Positions 38,175 to 47,765 of a stretch of DNA of 64,000 bases are shown one piece after another. The notes beneath the pieces are model-generated. The model was not told where the DNA came from and did no database searches. It saw nothing but the letters and a program-made list of their open reading frames with translations. The first letter of the stretch is position 1, and each line of letters opens with the position of its first letter. The translations under genes and the position numbers were made by a program. The DNA comes from Drosophila persimilis. Its lineage: Eukaryota; Arthropoda; Insecta; Diptera; Drosophilidae. The stretch spans positions 434,001 to 498,000 of the forward strand of contig NW_020825322.1 in assembly GCF_003286085.1 (NCBI RefSeq), written 5' to 3'.

Positions 38175-38378
38175 TGTAGAGTTGCGGTGTCCGCAGCAAC
38201 TCACAACGTTCCCCCTCGTTTTCCTTGGGATGTTTTTCTCACTCGTCGCTGGACCCAGCTCCTGTGATCCGCCCCTCTACAAACAGAGTGTAAGGAGTGG
38301 GTAAGCTGGCCCATTGAGGGAGCCGCAGTAACGGCGGATCAACAGCAGATCAACAGCAGAGTAACAGCAGAGTAACAT
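38175..38378 (+). repeat. LTR-like terminal segment, left copy
   Basis: The segment begins TGTAGAGTTGCGG and ends AGTAACA, giving TG...CA boundaries typical of LTRs. Its 3' part contains short ACAGCAGAT-type repeats. It is matched in inverse orientation at 42840-43051. LTR status is inferred from the termini and adjacency to gypsy-like coding debris. Confidence 0.5.
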
Positions 38379-38394
38379 GTAAGTCGGTGACGGA

Positions 38395-39240
38395 TTGTAT
38401 CGAAACCTTTTAGGTTCGTTACACCCTCCCCTTTCTTCCCCGACGAGAGTTACGAAGACTCGTGCGTCGGGTGTGCGGCGGTGGATCCTGTATCTTTGCT
38501 CGAACCACCAGCTATCGAACAGGGTCCGACCCCGCTGCTCTAGTCGCCACAGTACCTCCTGGATTAGAGGCGTCGGCAGGATTCGGTTGGCGGTGTTCGT
38601 TGTCCACTCTGGCGGAGCCACCGTCCAACGGGCGGCGTACTCGGCAGCAGATAGCTCGTACACCTCAGGCGTCGGGGTGCGTTGTGTTGATGTCTCCGCG
38701 TAGTCGTCAATTTCCATGGGTTAGTCGGCGTTGGGGTCCTCGTTCGGGGTAGTGGTCCCATGGCGACTTGTGTCCTCATCGTGACTGTCTTCGTCGGTGT
38801 TGATGGGCCTGCGGAGGTCGGGGGTCGCGTCGCGGGGCCTAGAGTAGTCGCTGAATCTATCACCCATGGGGGAAAACGAAGGGGTCGAGGTCCGCGGGAC
38901 GCGTGCCTCTCAGTGCTCGCTGGTACGAGGGCAGCTCCGACGGTCCTCCTTGCAAGGTGATGCTGCCCGGCGGGCAGTGGCGGGAGTATGGCGGTGGGGG
39001 GTCGTACCTTCGGGTCTCCTCCTCCGAGTCCGTGGTGTACTCTTCTCCGTCGTCCGTGCTGTTGCCGGACGACGTTCCGCTCTCCGTGTCCGTGTCGACA
39101 TCGGACCCCTCCGAATCGGTGTCCTCCGTGAGGTCGACGATTTCGTTGATTCCGACGTGGTCTTCAGGTGCGGCGTTCATGGCGTTGGCTGATCTGGTGG
39201 CCTTCGAATCGGAGGTGGCGCTATTTAACGAGGGTTTACG
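38395..39240 (-). pseudogene. Broken Ty3/gypsy gag-like fragment
   Basis: On the - strand, two overlapping frames shifted relative to each other encode an acidic, Pro-rich protein. It contains a PPPPYS late-domain-like motif near 39000 and, further on, a conserved-looking block ending in NEPKRF near 38400. A frame change near 38860-38720 separates the halves, so it cannot be translated as one protein. It reads outward toward the left LTR-like segment. Confidence 0.55.
38402..38775 (+). repeat. Direct repeat block B, left copy
   Basis: Starting GAAACCTTTTAGG, this block is repeated in the same orientation at 42368-42730 with few differences. One is an 11-base stretch (around 38467-38477) missing from the right copy. 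About half of it also recurs inverted at 40409-40597. Confidence 0.9.
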
Positions 39241-39879
39241 CTGACGACTCTCACCGACGCGGTTCCACCAACGAAGGAAAAGGAACCCAGGACGCCCCTC
39301 CAGAAGACAACCCGGCCCCAGTAACGACAGCCGCCACGCAGCAGCCAGGCGCTCGAGGTACCACCTCCGACCGCCACCCTGGCCCACAAACGCGTCGACA
39401 CCGACCGACCCGCTACTCCCGCGTCCTCTCAGGCAGGAACCGGGAAACTGCTGCACGAGGCACCCATCGGAACCCCGACGCACCATCGATCGTCCCCGAC
39501 ATCATGGAACGCCTCCCGGGTAGCGCGTCGTACGGCGCCGGCATGCGGCCCAGCACCACGCCTGGAGCCATGTCGGTGAACTTCATCGCCCAAACTAGCC
39601 GTTGGTCAAACGCTACGATCGCCATCGAGACCCGCACGTTCGTACATCACGCTGAGGACGACGTCGCGCAAGCACCCCCCAGGACACACACGAGCCCCCT
39701 ACCCGCCGTCGTCGGCAGCATAAGCGAATACACTCGCGAAGTCGAACCACCAAGCGCATTCGACACAACGATCCTCCCGAGAACCCCGACCACACTTGCG
39801 ACCCAGGAATCGACGACCCACCCGAGGACGATTCGGAACGAATCTCCGACCCATGGCCTCCCGACATCGCGCCGAAAAT

Positions 39880-40408
39880 ACGGAAATTTCTAGACGAGGA
39901 ACTGCCAACACTCGCGGGCCTCCGAGGGACGACGGATCTGACGGATCACACCATCGTCATGAGGGACAACCGACCCATAAAACAGCGGTACTACCCGAAA
40001 AATCCAGCCATGCGGCGGATCATCGATGAACATAATCGAACCGTCCCGGAGCCCCCACAGCGCGCCAATCGTCCTGGTCCGCAAAAATGACGGGAGATGG
40101 CGCATGTGTGTAGATTATCGGCAGCTAAACGAGCGTTCTATCCCGGACGCGTACCCACTACCCAGGATCAACTACATACTGGAGCGACTCCGAAATGCGA
40201 AATCACGACCCTAGACCTGAAAAACGGGTATTGGCAGATACCAATGGCCCGCGACAGCCGGGAAACCACGGCATTTACGATACCCAGACGAGGATTATAC
40301 CAATGGAAAGTAATGCCTTTCGGTTTACACTCCGCGGGGGACTCCGCCTCAACAAGGCAGAAGAAAACTACTCGGCCACCGACAAGGAATGCCTCGCCGT
40401 CATCTGGG
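39880..40408 (+). pseudogene. Broken Ty3/gypsy reverse transcriptase to RNase H fragment
   Basis: Frames on the + strand contain early RT motifs typical of Ty3/gypsy elements: VMRDNRPIKQRYYP, then [31 protein letters not shown] and MPFGLHSA. Frame shifts separate some of these. The segment carrying the catalytic YxDD box is absent: right after the MPFGLHSA motif the sequence jumps to an RNase H motif ([19 protein letters not shown]). That motif is itself cut at about 40408 by joining to inverted block B. It encodes no working polymerase. Confidence 0.85.
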
Positions 40409-40597
40409 CGAACCGAATCCTGCCGACGCCTCTAATCCAGGAGGTACTGTGGCGACTAGAGCCGCGGGGTCGGACCCTGTTCGATAGCTGGTGGTTCGAG
40501 CAAAGGTACAGGATCCACCGCCGCACACCCGACGCACGAGTCTTCGTAACTCTCGTCGGGGAAGAAAGGCGAGGGTGTAACGAACCTAAAAGGTTTC

Positions 40598-40723
40598 ATG
40601 CCACGTTCAAAATCGAAGGCTACGGACTTCAAGAAGAATGAAAAAGCTGATGGCAATGAGAATGAGAAAACCACCGCAACTCGCAGGAGTACCAGTACGC
40701 GAGGGAGTAGCTCAATACACTGA
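40598..40723 (+). CDS. 41-residue basic small ORF, copy 1
   Basis: ATG to TGA encodes a Lys/Arg-rich 41-residue peptide beginning MPRSKSKATDFKKNEKADG. The same-length ORF is intact in two further copies (40765-40890 and 42242-42367), which differ from it by several residues. I do not recognise a family. It lies antisense to the TATA-bearing direction of the arm. Expression is unknown. Confidence 0.25.
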   Translation: MPRSKSKATDFKKNEKADGNENEKTTATRRSTSTRGSSSIH

Positions 40724-40764
40724 CAAGAGTCCCTCGCCCTCAAAATTTCAGTAAGAACAAGAAC

Positions 40765-40890
40765 ATGCCACGTTCAAAATCGAAGGCTACGGACTTCAAA
40801 AAGGATGAAAAAGCTGATGACAATGAGAATAAGAAAACCACCGCAACTCGCAGGAGTACCAATACGAAAGGGGGTTGCTCAATAAACTGA
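40765..40890 (+). CDS. 41-residue basic small ORF, copy 2
   Basis: This is the tandem duplicate of the preceding small ORF, again exactly 42 codons including the stop. It begins MPRSKSKATDFKKDEKADD, with an altered C-terminal end (KGGCSIN). Preservation of length despite substitutions is noted; three copies are too few to show selection. Confidence 0.25.
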   Translation: MPRSKSKATDFKKDEKADDNENKKTTATRRSTNTKGGCSIN

Positions 40891-40992
40891 GAATAAACCA
40901 CCGCAACTTGCAGGAATACCAATACGGGATTTTGCAGACCCGATGGCTTGGGAAATTGGGGAAAAAGTCGCAAAATGAACTAAGCGCACGCC

Positions 40993-40999
40993 TTTTATA
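40993..40999 (-). promoter_or_regulatory. TATA box in left inner arm
   Basis: TATAAAA on the - strand, followed by GGCGTGCGCTTAGTTCATTTT containing an Inr-like TCATTT 23 bases downstream of the TATA start. It is the mirror of 42133-42139 and would drive transcription leftward, out of the palindrome. The TATA-to-Inr spacing is shorter than usual. Confidence 0.35.
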
Positions 41000-41320
41000 G
41001 GCTGGAGAGTCGCAGTAGCCATTTTTCTGCGTCGCTGCGACTGCGCAATCATGTTATATACTGGCGTCAACACAGAACGCACAAGTATATAACATGGCTG
41101 TTCTGCGGCAGCGGACGGCAGCGCAGCTTCGGGTATTCGTCAAATTTCCTGGCGTCCACGCAAAATATAAGTATATGCATGCATACATATGTAGATATGT
41201 ATATATAACCACTAACCATACAGTATATAGATGTGCCAGTTCATACAACGAAAGCGTCACACACTGGCTAGCGCGTTCAATACCCCAGAGTGACGTCATC
41301 ATGAGAGAGAGAGCGCAGAG

Positions 41321-41824
41321 AGAACATCTTTGCATGTGTTAGTACACACGCAATATGTTTCGACAAAAATATGTGATTGTATGCTTTTTCAGATTTTTTG
41401 AACTCTCTCGGTCTGGTTCTGTACAAAACGTTTTGCCACCAGCATGTTTTAGTGTATGGGTGCACATGCATTCTCACGTACTTTGCGTGTGTGTGTTTAC
41501 TATTGCTGGCCGCTAGAACTGAAATTTGAGTTTGGTTCTTGTTTTGGGTCTTTTGATGGTCTGACCTACCGCCACAAAATAAATGAAGAATGGGCAGGGG
41601 GTGGGGGTATGGTACACTAGGGCGCGGAAAATAAAATAAAAGCTGTTATTTGTTTGATGTATACCACAAAATATAAAATATTACAATAATATAATTACAC
41701 ATTTATTTCCTTATTTCAAACAGGATTATTATAAATTATAAAAATTATGCAAACGCCGTCGGTTCTCGACTTTTTTGTTTATTATAACTAAAACAATGAT
41801 GTATTGACGGCGTTTGCATAATTT
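41321..41824. other. Loop of the inner palindrome
   Basis: This AT-rich 504-base spacer contains the ACAAAATATAAAATATTACAAT region and, at its right edge, an 18-bp perfect inverted repeat (41743-41760 and 41806-41823) with a 45-base spacer. No open frame is convincing. Confidence 0.6.
41743..41823. repeat. Small 18-bp inverted repeat at the loop/arm junction
   Basis: AATTATGCAAACGCCGTC at 41743-41760 is perfectly complemented by 41806-41823. The 81-base hairpin ends within two bases of the start of the right arm and may be a tiny transposon or part of the rearrangement junction. Confidence 0.85.
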
Positions 41825-42132
41825 CTGCGCTCTCTCTCTCATGATGACGTCACTCTGGCGCTAGCCAGTGTGTGACGCTTTCGTTGTATGAACTGGCACA
41901 TCTACATATATACTGTATGGTTAGTGGTTATACATATCTACATATGTATGCATGCATATACTTATATTTTGCGTGGACGCCAGGAAATTTGACGAATACC
42001 CGAAGCTGCGCTGCCGTCCGCTGCCGCAGAACAGCCATGTTATATACTTGTGCGTTCTGTGTTGACGCCAGTATATAACATGATTGCGCAGTCGCAGCGA
42101 CGCAGAAAAATGGCTACTGCGACTCTCCAGCC

Positions 42133-42139
42133 TATAAAA
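42133..42139 (+). promoter_or_regulatory. TATA box in right inner arm
   Basis: TATAAAA followed by an Inr-like TCATTT at 42154-42159, mirrored on the other arm. It points rightward, so the two candidate promoters are divergent and would yield RNAs of nearly the same sequence from opposite strands. Confidence 0.35.
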
Positions 42140-42241
42140 GGCGTGCGCTTAGTTCATTTTGCGACTTTTTCCCCAATTTCCCAAGCCATCGGGTCTGCAA
42201 AATCCCGTATTGGTATTCCTGCAAGTTGCGGTGGTTTATTC

Positions 42242-42367
42242 TCAGTTTACTGAGCAAACCCCTTTCGTATTGGTACTCCTGCGAGTTGCGGTGGTTTTCT
42301 CATTCTCATTGCCATCAGCTTTTTCATTCTTCTTGAAGTCCGTAGCCTTCGATTTTGAACGTGGCAT
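42242..42367 (-). CDS. 41-residue basic small ORF, copy 3
   Basis: This is the inverted copy of the small ORF, again uninterrupted over 42 codons. It starts MPRSKSKATDFKKNEKADG and ends KGVCSVN. It is transcribed on the opposite strand to the right-arm TATA box. Confidence 0.25.
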   Translation of the reverse strand: MPRSKSKATDFKKNEKADGNENEKTTATRRSTNTKGVCSVN

Positions 42368-42730
42368 GAAACCTTTTAGGTTCGTTACACCCTCCCCTTT
42401 CTTCCCCGACGAGAGTTACGAAGACTCGTGCGGCGGTGGATCCTGTATCTTTGCTCGAACCACCAGCTATCGAACAGGGTCCGACCCCGCGGCTCTAGTC
42501 GCCACAGTACCTCCTGGATTAGAGGCGTCGGCAGGATTCGGTTGGCGGTGTTCGTTGTCCACTCTGGCGGAGCCACCGTCCAACGGGCGGCGTACTCGGC
42601 AGCAGATAGCTCGTACACCTCAGGCGTCGGGGTGCGTTGTGTTGATGTCTCCGCGTAGTCGTCAATTTCCATGGGTTAGTCGGCGTTGGGGTCCTCGTTC
42701 GGGGTAGTGGTCCCATGGCGACTGGTGTCC
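42368..42730 (+). repeat. Direct repeat block B, right copy
   Basis: Same orientation as 38402-38775, lacking an 11-base stretch. Its - strand encodes the same gag-like fragment in part, which opens with MEIDDYAETSTQRTPTPEVY. It is truncated at 42730, where sequence similarity to the left copy stops abruptly. Confidence 0.9.
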
Positions 42731-42839
42731 GGAAAAGAAAGAAACAAAGGGTTCGGTTCCTCTTCTTCTCTGCTGTTGCTGCTCATCAGCTGTTCATCTG
42801 TTGCTGTTATTACTGCTGTTAATCTGCTGTTAATCTGCT

Positions 42840-43051
42840 GTTAATCTGCTGTTACTCTGCTGTTGATCTGCTGTTGATCCGCCGTTACTGCTGCTAACCA
42901 CGGCTCCCTCAATGGGCCAGCTTACCCACTCCTTACACTCTGTTTGTAGAGGGGCGGATCACAGGAGCTGGGTCCAGCGACGAGTGAGAAAAACATCCCA
43001 AGGAAAACGAGGGGGAACGTTGTGAGTTGCTGCGGACACCGCAACTCTACA
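42840..43051 (-). repeat. LTR-like terminal segment, inverted right copy
   Basis: Read on the - strand this begins TGTAGAGTTGCGG and follows the left copy through AGCAGAGTAAC. Copies of TCTGCTGTTAA just outside (42812-42850) extend the internal short repeat. The adjoining 43052-43185 is the inverted DINE-like tail. Confidence 0.5.
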
Positions 43052-43339
43052 TTTACTTACATACATACATACTTACATACTCTACATACCCAATACTTAG
43101 TCAGTATGGCTCTCCTCCGGCAGACGCCGCTAATATTAAGCGACACGACAAAGAGTGCGTGCGAGAGAGACAGAAAATCAGTCTGAACATGTTGACGGGC
43201 GCTGCGTAGCGACCGAAAATTTATTTGTTACTTTTGGCTATAATAATAATCCGATCTAAAGCTAAATAGGGCTGGAATTGTGCAAAAAAATAATAATGCA
43301 TCAATAATATATGTACATATCTACTGTTTATTCCCGATA

Positions 43340-43520
43340 CTCAAAATAATTATAGGGTATATTAGATTTTTGGTGAAAATGAATGTGTGTAAAGTCCAGA
43401 AGGAACGTCGTTTCCGACCCCATAAATTATATATATTCTTGAACTGCGTTAATAACCGAGTGGATATAGCCATGTCCGTACTGGCTGGCCGTCGAGTACC
43501 GTCGTGTCTGGATCATACAA
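43340..43520 (+). mobile_element. DINE-1-like fragment
   Basis: CGATACTCAAAATAATTATAG, GGTATATTAGATTTTTGGTG, GGAACGTCGTTTCCGACCCC and GGATATAGCCATGTCCGT match the 5'-middle part of DINE-1/INE-1 as I recall it. It lies just outside the palindromic island, in + orientation. Confidence 0.6.
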
Positions 43521-43529
43521 ATGTAAATC

Positions 43530-44357
43530 CGCTACTCCACTTGGACGCATTTTACACGACCTCTACACATCCAGGCAGCGCCATCTGTTGGAAGTTACAT
43601 GAAGCCAACCACTTATACATGCTCTTTAAATACAAACAGCTTTTGCGGCGAAAAGTGGAAATTGAGCTTTTGACGCACTGATTCCGCAGTGATAAAATTT
43701 TAAATTCCAAATTTGAATTTTGTTGGTGCCATCGCCTCTTTTTGACAAGCATAGATTACAAATGAGCTTCAAATGGGTTATCATTTTCGAACATTTACTT
43801 GCGCACATACATACAAAACAAACATACAGACGTGTGACGTAACATTCAATGGATTTTCGCTAATTGATTTACTTTTACTTTTCTAGGGTAAATACTGCAA
43901 TAGCACTAAACAAAAATTCACTAACTTAAAAACAATTCATGGAAATATATGATGCAAAAGTGTGTGGTAATAATATGTATGTAAGTATATAGAAAAAAAA
44001 GTGTATAAGAATTAATTAATATTAATAATAATAATTATCATAAAATAAACACAGATATTTGTAGTAGACTTAAGCATAGTGGATATACCCGACGGTTTAA
44101 AAAATAGATCCTTCGATCGTTTAATTACAAAATATACGGCGTGTATAAATACAGTTTATGATTTTTGTTTGGATTTTTTGTTTTGTTTTTGGAAATAGCA
44201 TTTTGGGAAACTCCAACACGCCAGCATCGTTGGATCCTTGGATGTGGTATATTCGCGCAGTCGAGTGTCCCAGTCCCAGGCGCTCGGGTCAATCGGTATA
44301 TGGTATGGGCATGTGGGTATGGCATGTGCATCCCCTCCTTAGCCCCCGTTAATGCAT
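43530..44357. other. Intergenic, downstream of stasimon
   Basis: AT-rich sequence with no supported gene; an AT-rich simple-repeat patch lies at 44005-44040. It presumably contains the stasimon 3' UTR at its right end. Confidence 0.5.
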
Positions 44358-46748
44358 TTACGCCTCCTTCTTCTTAAACTTGTTCTTTAGGAGTCCGGGC
44401 AGGAGAGATGCGCAGGCACACACCGTCAGTATCCCCATCGAGGTCCAGGAGAAGGCCTCACTCGAACTGGTCATCTTCTGTAAGGTTTTGCCTGCCTGTA
44501 TGGCGATCACCGAGGGCGGCGCCACACCGCAGAACGTGCCCAGGGCGAAGGTGTGCAACGGCACTCCGATAACGGGCGAGGCCAGATTGATGAACCAATT
44601 CGGCAAAATTGGTGTCATGCGCAGGAACAGCATGTAGTTGAAGAGACTGTCCCGATACTCCTCCACGTGCTTCGACCATTCACTGGTCTTCTTTGGCCAG
44701 AAGTGACGGATAAGGCGCCGTCCCACCAGATTTGAGAGTGTGTAGCAGAGTGTGGCCCCCAGCGCCGAACAGAAACAGATCAGGAACAGGGCGATGGGGA
44801 ACTTGTAAAGGAAGCCGAGTAAAATCGACAGGAATAGTGAACCGGGAATGGCGAATGTTTGTAGGCTGTACGAAAAGAAATTGTTAAGAGCGAGTTAAGG
44901 CATCCAACCAATCATACGATCTGATATAAGTTTCGACAAAGGTTTTCTTAGATATACATATGCTATGCTATGACATCTTTTTTGTGTATCAGATTAAAGA
45001 TCTGCCGCTGCTTAAGAGGAGGCGACGCGTGCTCGCTCTGGTGTTGTGCCGTTTATAAATAGATGTCAAGGCAGACGCTGCCAATTGACAATGGCACCCC
45101 CATCGGACCACATCTTCTAGAGCATGCCCGATAACGGCAAAAGCAAGCTATATCACTCGCACGCCTGCTGCTTTGAATAATTGCCAAGCAATCAACAGAA
45201 TAAACCTATATAATCGAGCGCATATAAAGTTACGTGGGTGTTTGCTCTGGCTTTGGTTGGAGCGGCTTCAGCTCTGGGCTCTGGCTGAAAACGCAATTGA
45301 ATTAAATACAAGCTCAGCTGATTTCGCTGGAACTTTGTCTGTGTGCGTGCGTTTGTGTGTGAAAACAGTTGTCGAGCAAGCCAAAAGAATGCGTCACATG
45401 ACCAAAGTCCAATCAAATGAGAGAGAGAGGGAGGGAGACTTTGATTTACAGACACGGGACGGAAATGGATATGGAGAAGCACAGTGCAGTTGTGCGCTCT
45501 TGCAGAGCGCTTCCTGGTCTTCTGCCCACACGTAATTAATATGCAGACTATGCGTGCCGTGCCCCGTCGCTCGAACCGATCGTGCATAATCAAGGCGACC
45601 AAAACAAATGTACGGTTGACCGTGAATAGTAGTCGGATGGCGGTCATTCTGTCTGTTTTTGGGGGCAACAGCACTACTGCGACTATTTTGAGTAATCAGG
45701 TCAAGGTTATTGCTGACAGCAGCAGAAATCTATTATCTAATCGGAAACGTGTGCCCGATTAGTATTGCCCGTTCAGAAGATCTCTTTGAAGATTTTTCTG
45801 ATTTGTGTGTGTATGTGTGTGTTTGCAAAAAGGATACAATACATAGGCGACAACTACGCCGAACATCACTTCAAAGTAATACATATCCTTGTAGCGATCG
45901 AGGACTTTGGCCAGCATTTTAGCATCTTGTATATCACGCGGTATTTTCAAATGTTGCTTCTCAGACCTGAAGAGAACAGAAAACAGAGAGAAAAAAGGTG
46001 TAAACAGGCCACATCCGAGTGGGGGTATTGGTGAGAGTGTGTGCGTGTGAGAGGTGGCGTGACTTGGCAATCATTCTATATGCCGTTTGTGTGTGGAATA
46101 AAACCCTCTCGCAAATCAACCGAGACTCACACACACCAACAGGCACACACACACGCACACAGATGTAGACACACATTGCAGGTGCACGAATGCGCTTTGG
46201 ACACATCAGCATCATGCATTTACTCACTCATTCAATTCGGGAAATATTGCATAGACATAGCACATGGTCGCCACACTGGCAACGAATATTGCTGCAACAA
46301 TGACTAGAGATTTCTTGGTAGCCTTTCGCTCATCCGCAGACATGGCCTGTTTTTGCGGTGTCTGCTGCTGTTGCTGTGGTTGTTGTTGCAATTCCTGTGG
46401 GGATTGCTGCTCCTGTTGCTGCAGGAGTTGTGCTAGCTCCTCCATCGGTGGTTTATGCTTGCCATTACTACGCATGGTTGTTGTTGTTGTTTCAGACCTG
46501 TCTAGATTCATCGTCGCCATCTTATCAGTAATGGCTGAAAATAAAATAATAAAGAAAAATAGAGAGGGCGGGTATTAGTTGCGTGTACACGCCTTGGGTT
46601 CAGTGGGTTCAGTAGCCCACCCACAGCTGATAAGCGAATGGGTGCTACCTGCGCGCTACCACTTACCACCGTTAAGTGAAGATGTGGGCAGTGCATCGCC
46701 GTTGCCACTACCGCTGGCTCTGCTGTTATTCTCCATTCGACAGGCCAT
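44358..46748 (-). CDS. stas: Stasimon, TMEM41B/VTT-domain ER membrane protein
   Basis: The homologue of TMEM41B, a multi-spanning ER lipid scramblase of the VTT/DedA family; fly Stasimon is known as an SMN-dependent gene affecting motor circuits. Exons (-): 46748-46667, 46534-46228, 45966-45838, 44865-44358, all in phase, 341 residues. The Gln-rich N-terminus precedes a first membrane helix. Hallmark blocks are FLQTFAIPGSLFLSILLGFL, VGRRLIRHFWPKK, FLRMTPILPNWFINLASPVI and GTFCGVAPPSVIAIQAGKTL, ending with a basic KNKFKKKEA tail. The start ATG at 46748 is in frame through the first intron, and a second ATG in exon 2 (46520) could also be used. The third intron has U12-type signals. A perfect DRE lies upstream at 47355-47362. 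Confidence 0.95.
44866..45837 (-). other. stas: U12-type (minor spliceosome) intron of stasimon
   Basis: On the coding strand the intron begins GTATCCTTTTT, the diagnostic U12 donor. Near its end it contains GCCTTAACTC and TCTTAACAA, both matching the U12 branch-site consensus (TTCCTTAAC), the latter about 18 bases before the acceptor TACAG. Splicing here joins TT to C to give the conserved FLQTFAIPG sequence. Length is 972 bases. Confidence 0.9.
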
Positions 46749-47375
46749 GACGCGTAAAGATTAGCTGTCTTTTTTTGTTTTTCAAATCCAGCTGCACGTA
46801 AAAAATGTAAGGGAGGGGCGGCGGCTTTCAGAAGGTGTGTGTGGGCGTGAATCTGTGGTCTCTGGCTGGTTTTATTTCCTTTGTACTATATTTGAGACAT
46901 TTAGCATTTAGCGTCTAAGCAAAAATTAGCAACGGCTTTTGTTGTTGGACAGAACTGAATATACGTATATACATAAGCAATATATATATATATATATGTA
47001 TGTACGTGCGTATGTGTGTTTGCGGATCTGTGCGAAGGTATTTTTTTGTATATTTGCGCGCCAGTAATTGTTGGTTTCACGCTCCTTTTTGCTCTACGAT
47101 GATGTTTGCAAGTGTGTATGTATTCCAGTCACAATTTAATCAATAAAACAACAAATTAAGGGAACTCACGAACACAATATCTATATTGCATCTTACTAGA
47201 CCGAAAAACGACTGTTCACATTTGTACTAATTTAGTTTCTAAGTGACGTTGATCGCGCGGGCGCTGACGAAAATGCTCAATTAACATCACACACACACGC
47301 AGTCCTTTTGCTAAAAACAACAAAATTGTTTACGAAACACATAGCAGTGTGGCTTATCGATACAATATACGGTCT
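46749..47375 (-). other. stas: Stasimon 5' region
   Basis: An acceptor-like TTACGTGCAG (about 46796-46805, - strand) and a donor-like GTTC|GTGAGT near 47177 suggest a 5' UTR intron. The perfect DRE TATCGATA lies at 47355-47362. TA/CA microsatellites occur at about 46981-47000. Confidence 0.4.
47355..47362. promoter_or_regulatory. DRE promoter element upstream of stasimon
   Basis: TATCGATA, the perfect DREF-binding site common in fly housekeeping promoters, located about 0.6 kb upstream of the stasimon start codon. Confidence 0.6.
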
Positions 47376-47765
47376 GACCCTTTGAAATATACCGAAATAT
47401 ACCGTAAATATAACGATGGAAAAAATTAATTTAGCCCACTTAACTTAAATAATAATACTGTTTTTAAATTTTTCTTGTATATTCATTTCTCTTCTCTTTT
47501 CCTTCCTGCATTCTATATTAATACCCACTGGTCTACAATGGGTTAATCGTTCTCTGTCCATGATCGGAAATAATATTCCTCGACTTTGATATTCGGTTGA
47601 ATATTACTAGCTAGCTAAACCTCAGAATTTCAATTATAAGTATTCTCTTTTATTAGATTGTTTATAAACCATAGTTTAAAAAAGGCCAACAAACATGTAA
47701 ATTTGAACGTGTTATCTACACGGTAATGACACATATTCTACATATAAACTAGGTGTTTATGGACC
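47376..47765 (+). repeat. Dispersed diverged repeat, copy 1
   Basis: Shared landmarks with 56480-56830 and 57195-57475, all in the same orientation: TCTGACC then AAATATACC, TTAGCCCACTTAA, CCCACTGGTC, GGGTTAATCGTT, TTTGATATTCGGTTGA, TAGCTAGCT, and a CACATATTCTACATAT end block. No coding capacity. The family is unknown to me. Confidence 0.6.

Larger units (their letters stand above)
40409..41320. repeat. Inner inverted repeat, left arm
   Basis: This arm is the reverse complement of 41825-42543, with very high visible identity. For example, a 67-codon frame at 40879-41082 (-) is identical in translation to 42050-42253 (+). The left arm is longer because about 165 bases (starting ATGCCACGTTC at 40598 and again at 40765) are tandemly duplicated. 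A 504-base loop separates the arms. Confidence 0.92.
41825..42543. repeat. Inner inverted repeat, right arm
   Basis: Reverse complement of 40409-41320 minus the tandem duplication. It runs from CTGCGCTCTCTC to GGATTCGGTT, where the left arm breaks into the pol fragment. The right block B continues past this point to 42730. Confidence 0.92.
38029..43185. mobile_element. Composite palindromic retrotransposon island
   Basis: A 5.2-kb mosaic. Reading left to right: DINE-like tail and LTR-like segment (+), gag-region block B (direct), gag remainder (- strand coding), pol fragment (+ strand coding), partial B (inverted), segment C (inverted), a 0.5-kb loop, C (direct), B (direct), LTR-like segment (inverted) and DINE-like tail (inverted). 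The outer arms (38029-38372 and 42840-43185) are inverted relative to each other, whereas intact LTR elements carry direct LTRs. All coding pieces are broken. The structure fits an inversion or foldback between two copies of the same element, or repeated nested insertion. The sequence cannot settle the order of events. Confidence 0.85.

Noticed and set aside
45192-45674. 160-codon open frame on the - strand
   Set aside because: It lies wholly inside the stasimon U12 intron, has no recognisable domain, and the intron boundaries are well supported.
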